From an uncultured Bacteroides sp. (GTDB lineage Bacteria; Bacteroidota; Bacteroidia; Bacteroidales; Bacteroidaceae), in NCBI GenBank assembly GCA_949285075.1, contig CASDXF010000009.1:1-64000 (forward strand): a DNA stretch of 64,000 nucleotides, written 5' to 3'. Within the stretch, counting starts at the first letter, position 1. Each line of letters opens with the position of its first letter. Both the position numbers and the translations under genes were made by a program. This document shows positions 32,808 to 42,281 of this stretch, in pieces. The notes beneath the pieces were generated by a model. It saw only the letters and a program-made list of their open reading frames with translations, had not been told where the DNA came from and did no database searches.

Positions 32808-35546
32808 ATGCCACGCCTGCAACCGCTATTCATTCTACTCCCGCTTCTGCTCGTCACGGCCTGCGCGCCCAAGCAGCCACGCTACCTCATCGGGGTGTCG
32901 CAATGCAGCAACGACGAGTGGCGCACGCAGATGAACAAGGAAATCATGCGGGAGGCCCTGCTCTACCCCGAGGCGGAAATACGCATCCGGACGGCGAAGG
33001 ACAACAGCGGACAGCAGAGCAGGGACATAGAGGAATTCATCCGACAGGGGGTAGACTTGCTCATCGTCTCCCCGAACGAGGCGGACACCATTGCCGAGGT
33101 CATCGAGGAGGCGTACGGCAAGGGGATTCCCGTGCTGCTCTTCGACCGGAAAATACACTCGGACAAGTACACCGCCTACGTCGGGGCGGACAACTACGCC
33201 ATCGGGCAGAGCGCGGGGGCGTACATCGCCACAAGGCTGCGGGAGCGGGGAAAGGTAGTGGAGCTGACGGGACTGAAGGGCTCCACCTCGGCCATCGAGC
33301 GACATAAGGGACTGATGAGCGTGCTCGCGGACTATCCCGGAGTGGAGGTGGTGGCCTCGGCGGACGCGGGATGGTTTCAGGAAGCGGCCGAGACCGCGTT
33401 CGACTCCATACTGCGGAAACACCCGGACATCGACCTGCTCGTGGCGCAGAACGACCGGATGGCTATGGGAGCCTATCAAGCGGCCAAGCGGCAGGGACGC
33501 GAGAAGGAAATGGTCTTCGTGGGCGTGGACGCACTGACGGGCGAGGGCTTCGGCGTAGACATGGTGGCGCGGGGCGTACTGGACGCGACCTTCATCTACC
33601 CCACGGGAGGGGACAAGATTGTGGACGTGGCTATGGCCATACTGAAAGGAAAGCCGTACGACAAGGAGACGCTGCTCTCCACGGCCTTAGTCGACAAGGC
33701 GAACGCGAGGGTCATGCAGATGCAGACCGCGCACATCAATACGCTGGACAACAAGATAGAGGCGCTGAACCGGCAGATAGACACCCACCTGATGCGATAC
33801 GACAATCAGCGCATGTTCCTCTACGCCTGCGTGCTCATCCTAGCCCTCTTCATCGTGCTGCTGCTCTTCGTGGTGCGGGCCTTCTGGAACAAGAAGCTGA
33901 TGAACACCGAGCTTGAGGGGCAGAAGCGGGAACTGGAACGGCAGCGCGACCAAGTGGTGGAGCTGTCGCGACGGCTAGAGGAAAGCACGAGGGCGAAGCT
34001 CTCCTTCTTCACGAACATCTCGCACGACTTCCGCACGCCGCTGACGCTCATCATAGACCCCATCAATCAGCTGAAGCGGGACAACACGCTAGGGCAGCGA
34101 GAGCGATTCCTGCTCGACATTATCCACAAGAACGTCACGGTGCTGCTGCGGCTCGTCAACCAGACACTGGACTTCCGCAAGTACGAGAACGGGAAACTGA
34201 AGCTGCACCTCAGCCGATTCGACCTCGCCGCCGGACTGAAGGAGTGGACAGAAGCCTTCCGCGCGCTGGCCTACGAGAAGCACGTGCACTTCGACATCCG
34301 GATAGCCGAAGCCCCCGAAGGGTACGTCCTTACGACGGACGCGGAGAAGATAGAGCGCGTCGTCTACAACCTGCTCTCGAACGCCTTCAAGTTCACGCCC
34401 GAGAACGGGAGCGTCGCGGTAGAGCTGTCGCGCGAGGGAGAGGGAAGCGGGGCGAAGGTAACGCTGAAGGTGACGGACACGGGCATAGGCATCTCGGCCG
34501 AGGACGCGCGGCACATATTCGACGACTTCTACCAGACGAGCGTGCACCACGCCGGGTCGGGCATCGGACTGGCGCTGGTCAAGGCGTTCGTCGAGATGCA
34601 CCGCGGGCGAATCTCCGTGCAGAGCGTCGCCGGAGAACGGACCGCGTTCGCCGTAGAGCTGCCCGCGGAACAGCCGGAAGCGGAGGACGGAAACGCCCCC
34701 GTGAAGACGGAACTGCTGACCAACCTGCGCGAGGGAGCGGTCATCTCGGCCAAGCAGGAGACCGTGAGGCTGCCGAGGGAACAGGTGAAAGAGGAGCACG
34801 GGCTACGCGCGCTCGTCATAGACGACAATCAGGACATACGCGACTACCTGCGCTCGCTGCTGCGCGAGGAATACACCGTCTACGAGGCCACCAACGGCAA
34901 GGAGGGGGTAAGGCAGGCCATGAAGTACGCGCCCGACATCATCGTGTGCGACGTGATGATGCCCGTCATGGACGGCATGGAGTGCTGCCGCAGGCTGAAG
35001 TCGGAGGTGCAGACATCGCGCATCCCCATCATCATGCTCACCGCCTACGACATGGACGAGCAGAAGATAAGGAGCTACGAGTACGGGGCCGACTCGTACA
35101 TCCCGAAACCCTTCAACTCGCAGGTGCTGCTGGCGCGGATGAGAAACCTCATCGAGAGCCGCAGGCGAAGCGCCGACAACCCGATAGGCGCGGCGACGGG
35201 CACCGCGGGAGCGGCGGGAGAAGCCGACCGGGACTTCTTGGAAAGACTCTACAAGCTCATCGACGACAACCCGCAGACCAGCGTAGAAGAGCTTGGCGAG
35301 CGTATCGGCCTCAGCCGGGTGCAGCTATACCGCAAGACGAAGGCGCTGACGGGCTATCCGCCCAACGAGCTGCTGCGCGTCGTCCGGCTGAAGCACGCGG
35401 CCAGTCTGCTCGCCTCTACCGACAAGACCGTGGCCGAGGTAGGCTACGCCGTAGGATTCACCTCGCCCTCCTACTTCGCCAAGTGCTACAAGGAATATTT
35501 CGGCGAAAGCCCCACCGACTTCATCAGGCGCAAATACTCATCCTGA
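32808..35546 (+). CDS. Hybrid two-component regulator with periplasmic sugar-binding sensor (fructose type)
   Basis: The 912-aa product has in order: a lipobox-like leader (LLPLLLVTACAPK), a type I periplasmic binding domain (~25-325, LIGVSQCSNDEWRTQM, LLFDRKIHSDKYTAYVGADN), a TM (~345-367), a His kinase (SFFTNISHDFRTP, His406; ATPase boxes NLLSNAFKF and DTGIGI), a receiver (DDNQDIRDYL, phospho-Asp715 in VCDVMMPVMDG) and an AraC HTH (VEELGERIGLSRVQLYRK). This is the layout of BT1754, the fructose-sensing regulator of the B. thetaiotaomicron levan locus. It should activate the genes just upstream when free fructose enters the periplasm. Confidence 0.92.
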   Translation: MPRLQPLFILLPLLLVTACAPKQPRYLIGVSQCSNDEWRTQMNKEIMREALLYPEAEIRIRTAKDNSGQQSRDIEEFIRQGVDLLIVSPNEADTIAEVIEEAYGKGIPVLLFDRKIHSDKYTAYVGADNYAIGQSAGAYIATRLRERGKVVELTGLKGSTSAIERHKGLMSVLADYPGVEVVASADAGWFQEAAETAFDSILRKHPDIDLLVAQNDRMAMGAYQAAKRQGREKEMVFVGVDALTGEGFGVDMVARGVLDATFIYPTGGDKIVDVAMAILKGKPYDKETLLSTALVDKANARVMQMQTAHINTLDNKIEALNRQIDTHLMRYDNQRMFLYACVLILALFIVLLLFVVRAFWNKKLMNTELEGQKRELERQRDQVVELSRRLEESTRAKLSFFTNISHDFRTPLTLIIDPINQLKRDNTLGQRERFLLDIIHKNVTVLLRLVNQTLDFRKYENGKLKLHLSRFDLAAGLKEWTEAFRALAYEKHVHFDIRIAEAPEGYVLTTDAEKIERVVYNLLSNAFKFTPENGSVAVELSREGEGSGAKVTLKVTDTGIGISAEDARHIFDDFYQTSVHHAGSGIGLALVKAFVEMHRGRISVQSVAGERTAFAVELPAEQPEAEDGNAPVKTELLTNLREGAVISAKQETVRLPREQVKEEHGLRALVIDDNQDIRDYLRSLLREEYTVYEATNGKEGVRQAMKYAPDIIVCDVMMPVMDGMECCRRLKSEVQTSRIPIIMLTAYDMDEQKIRSYEYGADSYIPKPFNSQVLLARMRNLIESRRRSADNPIGAATGTAGAAGEADRDFLERLYKLIDDNPQTSVEELGERIGLSRVQLYRKTKALTGYPPNELLRVVRLKHAASLLASTDKTVAEVGYAVGFTSPSYFAKCYKEYFGESPTDFIRRKYSS

Positions 35547-35581
35547 CTCCCTACGGAAAAGCCTTCCGCTTTAGTGAGGCT

Positions 35582-35703
35582 CTCACATCTAGGCATGTGA
35601 GACTCTCACATCTAGGCATGTGAAGCTCTCACATCTAGGCATGTGAAGCCCTCACATCTAGGCATGTGAAGCTCTCACATCTAGGCATGTGAAGCCCTCA
35701 CAT
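35582..35703. repeat. Tandem array, 23-bp period, TCACAT-CTAGGC-ATGTGA dyad (5 units plus a partial)
   Basis: CTCACAT starts at 35582, 35605, 35628, 35651, 35674 and (partial) 35697, each 23 bp apart. Every unit contains TCACAT and ATGTGA as inverted arms around CTAGGC. It begins 36 bp after the stop codon of the hybrid regulator, so transcripts from that operon would carry a series of hairpins. Confidence 0.95.
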
Positions 35704-35731
35704 ATACATATATATAATATGGAGGCTCTCC

Positions 35732-35790
35732 CTACTAGGCTAGGTAAGCGCGACCTACTAGGCTAGGGAGACGATACCTACGAGGCTGTG
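35732..35790. repeat. Second tandem array, 23-bp period, CTACTAGGCTAGG motif (3 units)
   Basis: CTACTAGG starts at 35732 and 35755 and the degenerate CTACGAGG at 35778, again 23 bp apart, but out of register with the preceding array (35 bp from its last unit) and with a different motif. Core CTAGGCTAG-like sequence is near-palindromic. Confidence 0.8.
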
Positions 35791-35969
35791 ACACCTCTCC
35801 ATAAAGAAATCCGTACAATCCGCCCGCGTTCCCCGTCCGCCGGACACCCATTTCCTCCCTCCGGCGAAAAGAAAAGAGCGGAAAGCGGGCCGCGCCGGAC
35901 GGGAACGCCGCCGAGGAGCAGAAAACAATCGTTAACAAAGAGTACCCGCCCGCTTTCGCGAATAAGTCC

Positions 35970-35977
35970 TAATTTTG
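35970..35977 (+). promoter_or_regulatory. -7 box upstream of the NfnAB-like fusion gene
   Basis: TAATTTTG, a perfect TAnnTTTG, 33 bp before the ATG at 36011. A -33 TTTG at standard spacing is not visible. Confidence 0.5.
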
Positions 35978-36010
35978 CAAGGAGAAAACTACGTAATAAC
36001 ATAGATAGCA

Positions 36011-38299
36011 ATGAACAGAATCATCAGTAAAGAACGCTTTTCCGACAAGGTGTTCAAGTTAATCGTCGAGGCCCCCCTCATCGCCAAGTCGCGCAAGGCG
36101 GGCCACTTCGTCATCGTGCGCGTAGGCGAGAAGGGAGAACGCATCCCCCTGACCATCGCCGAGGCCGACACGGAACGGGGAACCATCACGCTGGTCGTGC
36201 AGGAGGTGGGCCTGTCGTCTACCCGGCTCTGCGAGCTGAACGAGGGCGACTACATCACGGACGTGGTGGGGCCGTTGGGACAAGCCACCCACATCGAGAA
36301 CTTCGGAACCGTGGTCTGCGCCGGAGGAGGCGTGGGCGTGGCCCCCATGCTGCCCATCGTCCGCGCGCTGAAGGCCGCGGGCAACCGCGTAGTCACCGTA
36401 CTGGCCGGACGCACCAAAGAGCTGATTATCCTTGAGAAGGAGATGCGCGAAAGCTCGGACGAGGTCATCATCATGACCGACGACGGCTCGTACAGCAAGA
36501 AGGGACTGGTGACCGAGGGCGTAGAGGAGGTGATTAAGCGCGAGCGGGTGGACAAGTGCTTCGCCATCGGCCCCGCCATCATGATGAAGTTCGTCTGCCT
36601 ACTGACCAAGAAGTATAACATCCCCACCGACGTGTCGCTCAACACCATCATGGTAGACGGTACGGGCATGTGCGGAGCCTGCCGCATCACCGTGGGAGGC
36701 AAGACAAGGTTCGTATGCGTGGACGGCCCGGAGTTCGACGGCCATCAGGTAGACTTCGACGAGATGCTGAAGCGCATGGGAGCCTTCAAGAGCGCCGAGC
36801 GTGAGGAGATGCACAAGCTGGACCACGAGTGCGAGGCCACCAAAGAGGCGGACGAGAAAAGCCGCGACGCCGCGTGGCGGAAGGAGCTGCGCAAGAGCAT
36901 GAAGCCGAAGGAGCGCGCCGCCATCCCCCGGGTAGAGATGAACGAGCTGGACCCGGAATACCGCTCGCACAGCCGTAAGGAGGAGGTCAATCAGGGACTG
37001 ACCTCCGAGCAGGCCGTCACGGAGGCGAAGCGTTGCCTCGACTGCGCCAACCCCGGCTGTATGGAAGGGTGTCCCGTGGGCATCGACATCCCTCGCTTCA
37101 TCAAGAACATCGAGCGGGGCGAGTTCCTCGAAGCCGCCAAGACGCTGAAGGAGACGAGCGCCCTGCCCGCGGTGTGCGGACGTGTCTGCCCGCAGGAGAA
37201 GCAGTGCGAGTCGAAGTGCATCCACCTGAAGATGAACGAGAAGCCGGTAGCCATAGGCTATCTGGAACGCTTCGCCGCCGACTACGAGCGCGAGAGCGGA
37301 CAGATATCCGTTCCGGAGATGGCGGAGAAGAACGGCGTCAAGGTGGCCGTCATCGGTTCGGGCCCCGCCGGACTTTCGTTCGCCGGAGACATGGCCAAGA
37401 TGGGCTACGACGTGACCGTGTTCGAGGCCCTGCACGAGATTGGCGGCGTGCTGAAGTACGGCATCCCCGAGTTCCGTCTGCCCAACAAGATTGTGGACGT
37501 GGAGATAGAGAACCTCTCGAAGATGGGCGTACACTTCGTGAAAGACTGCATCGTAGGAAAGACCATCAGCGTGGACGACCTGAAGGCCGACGGCTTCAAG
37601 GGCGTGTTCGTCGCTTCCGGAGCCGGTCTGCCCAACTTCATGAACATTCCGGGCGAGAACTCCATCAACATCATGTCGTCCAACGAGTACCTTACCCGCG
37701 TCAACCTGATGGATGCGGCCAGTGAGGATTCCGACACCCCCGTGGCCTTCGGCAAGAACGTGGCGGTGATTGGCGGAGGAAACACGGCGATGGACTCCGT
37801 GCGCACCGCCAAGCGGTTGGGAGCGGAGCGGGCGATGATTATCTACCGCCGCTCGGAGGAAGAGATGCCCGCCCGTATCGAGGAGGTGAAGCACGCGAAG
37901 GAGGAGGGCGTAGAGTTCCTCACGCTGCACAACCCCATCGAGTACATAGCCGACGAGCAAGGCCGGGTAAAGCAGGTCGTGCTGCAAAAGATGGCGTTAG
38001 GAGAGCCTGACGAGTCAGGACGGCGCAGCCCCGTCCCCATCCCGGGAGCCACGGAAACGATTGACATCGACTTGGCGATAGTCAGCGTAGGCGTATCGCC
38101 CAACCCGATTGTCCCCCACTCCATCAAGGGACTGGAACTGGGCCGCAAGGGAACCATCGTTGTCGACGAGAACATGGAGTCGTCCATTCCGTTGATTTAC
38201 GCGGGCGGCGATATCGTTCGCGGCGGAGCAACCGTAATCCTCGCTATGGGAGACGGACGCAAGGCGGCCGCGGCCATGCACGCGAAGTTGGCGCAATAA
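36011..38299 (+). CDS. NfnAB-like fusion: ferredoxin-NADP reductase-type subunit plus GltD-type flavoprotein
   Basis: The 762-aa product joins two enzymes. Residues ~1-290 are an FAD/NAD-binding reductase with CAGGGVGVAPMLPI and a 2Fe-2S motif GTGMCGACRIT...FVCVDGPEFDGH, as in NfnA and PyrK. Residues ~300-762 match NfnB/GltD: CLDCANPGCMEGCPVGIDIP and CGRVCPQEKQCESKC for 4Fe-4S clusters, then two Rossmann folds (VIGSGPAGLSFAG, VIGGGNTAMDSVRTAKR). In other bacteria NfnA and NfnB form an electron-bifurcating NADH-dependent ferredoxin:NADP+ oxidoreductase. Automated labels often call such fusions dihydroorotate dehydrogenase B subunit/glutamate synthase, but no glutamate-synthase large subunit or pyrD is adjacent. 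Confidence 0.85.
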   Translation: MNRIISKERFSDKVFKLIVEAPLIAKSRKAGHFVIVRVGEKGERIPLTIAEADTERGTITLVVQEVGLSSTRLCELNEGDYITDVVGPLGQATHIENFGTVVCAGGGVGVAPMLPIVRALKAAGNRVVTVLAGRTKELIILEKEMRESSDEVIIMTDDGSYSKKGLVTEGVEEVIKRERVDKCFAIGPAIMMKFVCLLTKKYNIPTDVSLNTIMVDGTGMCGACRITVGGKTRFVCVDGPEFDGHQVDFDEMLKRMGAFKSAEREEMHKLDHECEATKEADEKSRDAAWRKELRKSMKPKERAAIPRVEMNELDPEYRSHSRKEEVNQGLTSEQAVTEAKRCLDCANPGCMEGCPVGIDIPRFIKNIERGEFLEAAKTLKETSALPAVCGRVCPQEKQCESKCIHLKMNEKPVAIGYLERFAADYERESGQISVPEMAEKNGVKVAVIGSGPAGLSFAGDMAKMGYDVTVFEALHEIGGVLKYGIPEFRLPNKIVDVEIENLSKMGVHFVKDCIVGKTISVDDLKADGFKGVFVASGAGLPNFMNIPGENSINIMSSNEYLTRVNLMDAASEDSDTPVAFGKNVAVIGGGNTAMDSVRTAKRLGAERAMIIYRRSEEEMPARIEEVKHAKEEGVEFLTLHNPIEYIADEQGRVKQVVLQKMALGEPDESGRRSPVPIPGATETIDIDLAIVSVGVSPNPIVPHSIKGLELGRKGTIVVDENMESSIPLIYAGGDIVRGGATVILAMGDGRKAAAAMHAKLAQ

Positions 38300-38328
38300 G
38301 CCCCCGCTCACGGTATAGGATAAAAACA

Positions 38329-38360
38329 ACGCTCCCCCGGACGGCCGTCCGGGGGAGCGT
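38329..38360. terminator. Bidirectional terminator, 32-bp perfect palindrome
   Basis: ACGCTCCCCCGGACGG (38329-38344) is followed immediately by its exact reverse complement (38345-38360). It separates the convergent nfn-like gene and panD. T-runs are weak, but the stem is very stable. Confidence 0.75.
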
Positions 38361-38380
38361 CATTATAAATCAACCGGCGT

Positions 38381-38734
38381 TTACTTCACCAGTTTATTCG
38401 TCATCGGGTCGGGGAAGATAACGGTCGGCTTAAAGCTCTTCGCCTCTTCAAAGTCCATCAGCGCGTACGACATGATAATCACGATATCGTCCGGCTGAAC
38501 CTTACGTGCCGCCGCGCCGTTCAAGCAAATCTTACCAGAGCCGCGCTCGCCCTTAATGATATAGGTTTCAAAACGCTCGCCGTTATTGTTATCCACAATG
38601 CACACCTTCTCGCCGGCAATCATGTTCGCCGCTTCTACCAAGTCCTCGTCAATGGTTATGCTTCCCATATAATTCAGATTCGCTTCCGTCACGCGGGCGC
38701 AGTGAATCTTAGACTTCAGCACTTCAATCATCAT
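38381..38734 (-). CDS. panD: Aspartate 1-decarboxylase proenzyme
   Basis: The 117-aa proenzyme has the self-cleavage site NYMGSITID (Gly24-Ser25), which generates the pyruvoyl cofactor, and [20 protein letters not shown] later in the fold. It converts aspartate to beta-alanine for pantothenate. The start has two consecutive Met codons; the first gives the cleavage site at the usual residue number. It lies 47 bp downstream of panC on the same strand, so the beta-alanine producer and its consumer are co-transcribed. Confidence 0.95.
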   Translation of the reverse strand: MMIEVLKSKIHCARVTEANLNYMGSITIDEDLVEAANMIAGEKVCIVDNNNGERFETYIIKGERGSGKICLNGAAARKVQPDDIVIIMSYALMDFEEAKSFKPTVIFPDPMTNKLVK

Positions 38735-38781
38735 AATCTTCAGTTCCTTGAGTTATGAACCCCAACAAAAGGGTCAATAAA

Positions 38782-39627
38782 TTAAGACTTATATTTAATG
38801 TTATCTATCAGTCGAACTTCTCCGCAGAATACGGTGATGCATCCTACGACATAAGGAGCGTCTTCCCAATTCGCTATCTTCTGCAAGGTATTCCCGTCTA
38901 CAATCTCGAAGTATTCCAGACGCAGGCCCGGAGCCTCCGCTATGGCCTCCTCCACCATCCGCTGAGTCTCGGCCACCGTATGCGTAGCCGCAAAGTCAAC
39001 GCTTTTGAACAGTGTACGGGAGATGTTCAGGGCATTCTCACGCTCCTCGGCGGACAAACGCTTGTTGCGACTGCTTAAAGCCAATCCGTCACTCTCGCGA
39101 ACAATGGGACATCCCACTATCTCCAAGCCGTACTTCATCTGACGAACCATCTCGCGGATAATGGCCAACTGTTGGAAGTCCTTCTCCCCGAAATAGGCCC
39201 TGTCCGGTTTCACCACGTCAAACAGCTTACTGACTATCTGACAAACCCCGTTGAAATGTCCCGGGCGGAACGCTCCCTCCATCACCGTATCCAACGGAGC
39301 GTAGCTGAACTGGCGGGTATCCGGCTGCGGATACATCTCCTCAACGGAAGGAACGAAAGCGAACGTCGCTCCGCACTCTTCCAACAGTCGGCAGTCAGCC
39401 TCTACCGTACGCGGATATTTCTCCAGATCATTCTTATCATTAAACTGAGTAGGATTTACAAAAACGCTCACCACCGTTACGTCATTCTCGTCTACGCTAC
39501 GTTTCACCAATGAGGCGTGTCCCGCATGTAAAGCTCCCATAGTAGGTACTAGCCCAACTGTCTTGCCCTGCGCTTTCAACACGGTCAGTTCGGCCTGTAA
39601 ATCCTTGATAGTGTGTACAACTTTCAT
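38782..39627 (-). CDS. panC: Pantothenate synthetase
   Basis: The 281-aa product has [19 protein letters not shown] (HIGH-like nucleotide site), [18 protein letters not shown], and [10 protein letters not shown] (KMSKS-like loop), all diagnostic for PanC. It ligates pantoate and beta-alanine with ATP. It is the first gene of the panC-panD pair and diverges from the glycogen-synthase homologue at 39770, an arrangement common in Bacteroides. Confidence 0.96.
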   Translation of the reverse strand: MKVVHTIKDLQAELTVLKAQGKTVGLVPTMGALHAGHASLVKRSVDENDVTVVSVFVNPTQFNDKNDLEKYPRTVEADCRLLEECGATFAFVPSVEEMYPQPDTRQFSYAPLDTVMEGAFRPGHFNGVCQIVSKLFDVVKPDRAYFGEKDFQQLAIIREMVRQMKYGLEIVGCPIVRESDGLALSSRNKRLSAEERENALNISRTLFKSVDFAATHTVAETQRMVEEAIAEAPGLRLEYFEIVDGNTLQKIANWEDAPYVVGCITVFCGEVRLIDNIKYKS

Positions 39628-39733
39628 CTCTGTCTATTGATTTATGTTCTATTAGTATGCAAAAACTGTGCAAAATAAACTAATATTTGCCACATAAAGA
39701 AAGAATATGGCGTTTAAAGTTCCTTTTTTTTGC

Positions 39734-39741
39734 TACCTTTG
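39734..39741 (+). promoter_or_regulatory. -7 box upstream of the glycogen-synthase homologue
   Basis: TACCTTTG, perfect TAnnTTTG, 29 bp before the ATG at 39770. It lies inside the longer in-frame ORF from 39707, which argues that 39707 is not the start. Confidence 0.6.
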
Positions 39742-39769
39742 CAGAACATTACAGAGAAGTGTTGTTATT

Positions 39770-40594
39770 ATGACAAAGGCAAATAAAGTTTTATTTATTA
39801 CTCAAGAGATTACACCTTACGTTCCAACGTCTGAAATGGCCACTATAGGCAGACAACTTCCACAAGCGATTCAAGAAAAAGGTCGTGAAATCCGGACCTT
39901 TATGCCTAAATGGGGGAATATCAATGAACGCAGGAATCAACTGCACGAAGTCATACGCCTTTCCGGAATGAACCTAATCATTGACGACACAGATCATCCA
40001 CTAATTATAAAGGTCGCCTCCATTCAATCGGCGCGCATGCAAGTATATTTTATAGATAATGACGACTACTTCCAAAACCGTCTGCAAACAGTGGATGAAA
40101 ATGGGATAGAATACGATGACAATGACAGTCGGGCTATTTTCTACGCACGAGGCGTGTTGGAAACCGTTAAGAAGCTCCGTTGGTGTCCGGATGTGATTCA
40201 TTGTCACGGATGGATGACCGCATTAGCTCCTCTCTATATAAAGAAAGCATATAAGGACGAGCCTTCTTTCCGCAACTCAAAAGTCGTATTCTCTGTTTAT
40301 GAAGAAGACTTTAAACAAACGTTTAACAATGACTTTTCCAATAAGCTCCTTATAAAAGGAGTCACGGAAAAAGACATTGCTTCATTGGAAACTCCTGTGA
40401 ATTACGTCAACCTCTGTAAACTAGCTATCGACTATTCAGATGGAGTTATACAAAATAGCGAAACCGTAAATGAATCAATTATAGAATACGCCCGTCAATC
40501 TGGAAAGTTGGTACTTGACTATCAAAGTTCAGACAAGTATGCGGATGCTTGCGACAAATTCTACGACCAAGTGTGGGAAACTGCAAATCAATAA
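39770..40594 (+). CDS. Glycogen/starch synthase homologue, N-terminal GT5 domain only
   Basis: The 274-aa product starts MTKANKVLFITQEITPYVPTSEMATIGRQLPQ, the glucan-binding start of GT5 synthases (KVLFVxxExxP...GLGDV type), and keeps VIHCHGWMTALAPLYIK from the catalytic N-domain. It stops where the second Rossmann domain (nucleotide-sugar donor site) would begin, so it is about half of GlgA. Such short proteins beside panC are common in Bacteroides. Without the C-domain, canonical catalysis is unlikely; a partner-dependent or regulatory role is possible. It is followed 14 bp later by the DUF4270 lipoprotein gene. Confidence 0.8.
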   Translation: MTKANKVLFITQEITPYVPTSEMATIGRQLPQAIQEKGREIRTFMPKWGNINERRNQLHEVIRLSGMNLIIDDTDHPLIIKVASIQSARMQVYFIDNDDYFQNRLQTVDENGIEYDDNDSRAIFYARGVLETVKKLRWCPDVIHCHGWMTALAPLYIKKAYKDEPSFRNSKVVFSVYEEDFKQTFNNDFSNKLLIKGVTEKDIASLETPVNYVNLCKLAIDYSDGVIQNSETVNESIIEYARQSGKLVLDYQSSDKYADACDKFYDQVWETANQ

Positions 40595-40608
40595 ACAGCA
40601 CGACAGTA

Positions 40609-42264
40609 ATGAAAATAAAATACGTCCTGATAACTTTGTTCACGCTCGCATTTTGGGGATGTGACGATAACACGGCCGGATTAGGATTGGGGATGTTTCC
40701 GGGAAGTGATCAAAACATAAAGGGAAATTTGTCAACTTTCGATGTGACAACAAAATCTATCCCCACAGGACAAATCTACGCAAGAACCAACATCGGATAC
40801 GTGGGTAAATATACGGACGAGACTTTCGGCAGCTATGAAGCCGGATTCTTAACAGCATTAAACTGTCCCGAACAGATGACCTTTCCGGGTGTTTATGACG
40901 GAAACGCATTAAACGACAAAGGAAACGCCTATAACGTAATGGTAAAAGACGCTTCCGACGACATTCAACTCATCGAAGACAATGGCGAAGTAGTAGGCAA
41001 TATTTATACGGTGGAATTATATCTATGGTATGAAAGCTATTTTGGCGATTCAGTAAACGCGTGCCGACTTAGCGTCTATGAACTTGATCAAAAGTTAGAC
41101 GAGGATCGTAAATATTACACAGACATCAATCCGGAAGAGTTCTGTGATATAAACGCTCCGGACAACTTGCTTGGCAGTAAAGTTTATACAGCCGTGGATT
41201 ACTCAATCAGTGATTCTACCCGTAATTTAGACAGTTACGTGCCATACGTACACATTGAATTGGATAAGAATACCGCCTACAAAGTGGGAGGAGAGATTTT
41301 AAAAGCCGCAAGAAGAGCTCCTTTAAATTCCGACGGTTCATCTAGTTTTGATTTTGACCAGTTCAGCGATGTATTCCCCGGCGTTTACGTAAAGAGTGAT
41401 TACGGTGATGGAACCATACTCTATGTATTCCAAGTGCAAATGAACGTTGTTTATAAATGTTACGCCGTGGATGAAACGACAGGAGAAAAGCTTAAGAAAA
41501 ATAATAGCTCGGCAGACTCGACCTACTATGGCTACCGTAGCTTTGCATCTACCCGTGAAGTCGTTCAAGCCAACCAACTAATTAATGACGAGAACAAAAT
41601 AAACGAATTAATTAATGAAGAGACAAATACTTATATTAAGTCTCCCGCCGGTATATTCACAGAAGCGACTCTACCTGTTAACGAAATTAAAGAAGAACTT
41701 CAGTATGATTCACTGAATGCAGTGAAACTGACCTTCTCGAACTATAACCAAGAAAGCGATAGAGAATTTGGAATGTCCATACCTTCGACGCTGATGCTGA
41801 TACGTAAAAAATATAAGAATACCTTTTTTGAGAATAATCAATTGACTGATAACGTTACCTCGTACCTTACATCGCATTCGAGCACAACGAATCAATATAC
41901 TTTCAGCAACATCACCAATCTGATAAATGACTGTTACGCTGAAAGAGAGAATGTAAGAAAACAATTGGAAGACGGTAATGCTGTAACGGTTGATGTCACA
42001 GACGAAAACGGAATCACAACATCAACGACGGTCAACAGTATCGAAGAATGGGAAGAAAAAAGTGAATGGGATAAAATCGTATTAATTCCCGTAGTCGTAA
42101 CTTACGACAGTTCTTCATCAACTTCATCAAGCAGCCAGATCATTAGCGTACGGCATGATCTTCAACCCGGATATGTACGCCTTAAAGGAGGCTCAAGAGG
42201 AGAAACGGATTCTCAGTACAGATTAAAATTGGAAGTAGTCTCTACAAGTTTCGACAATTACTAG
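40609..42264 (+). CDS. DUF4270-family lipoprotein
   Basis: The 551-aa product has a lipoprotein signal (MKIKYVLITLFTLAFWGC, Cys18) followed by DDNTAGLGLGMFPGSD and FDVTTKSIPTGQIYARTNIGYVGKYTDETFGSYEAGFL, characteristic of DUF4270 proteins. The rest is beta-rich with a Ser-rich stretch near residue 505. An upstream ATG (40549) lies within the previous gene and lacks a leader. DUF4270 lipoproteins are conserved Bacteroidetes envelope proteins of unknown function, often linked to this glycogen-synthase homologue. It is likely co-transcribed with it. Confidence 0.85.
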   Translation: MKIKYVLITLFTLAFWGCDDNTAGLGLGMFPGSDQNIKGNLSTFDVTTKSIPTGQIYARTNIGYVGKYTDETFGSYEAGFLTALNCPEQMTFPGVYDGNALNDKGNAYNVMVKDASDDIQLIEDNGEVVGNIYTVELYLWYESYFGDSVNACRLSVYELDQKLDEDRKYYTDINPEEFCDINAPDNLLGSKVYTAVDYSISDSTRNLDSYVPYVHIELDKNTAYKVGGEILKAARRAPLNSDGSSSFDFDQFSDVFPGVYVKSDYGDGTILYVFQVQMNVVYKCYAVDETTGEKLKKNNSSADSTYYGYRSFASTREVVQANQLINDENKINELINEETNTYIKSPAGIFTEATLPVNEIKEELQYDSLNAVKLTFSNYNQESDREFGMSIPSTLMLIRKKYKNTFFENNQLTDNVTSYLTSHSSTTNQYTFSNITNLINDCYAERENVRKQLEDGNAVTVDVTDENGITTSTTVNSIEEWEEKSEWDKIVLIPVVVTYDSSSSTSSSSQIISVRHDLQPGYVRLKGGSRGETDSQYRLKLEVVSTSFDNY

Positions 42265-42281
42265 AATCATAGAAACCAAGA

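Noticed and set aside
28309-35790. Tandem arrays as CRISPR
   Set aside because: Repeat plus spacer together are only 23 bp, spacers are not unique and no cas gene is nearby.
36011-38299. Dihydroorotate dehydrogenase B electron-transfer subunit
   Set aside because: The N-terminal half resembles PyrK, but the fusion to a GltD-type half and absence of an adjacent pyrD fit NfnAB better.
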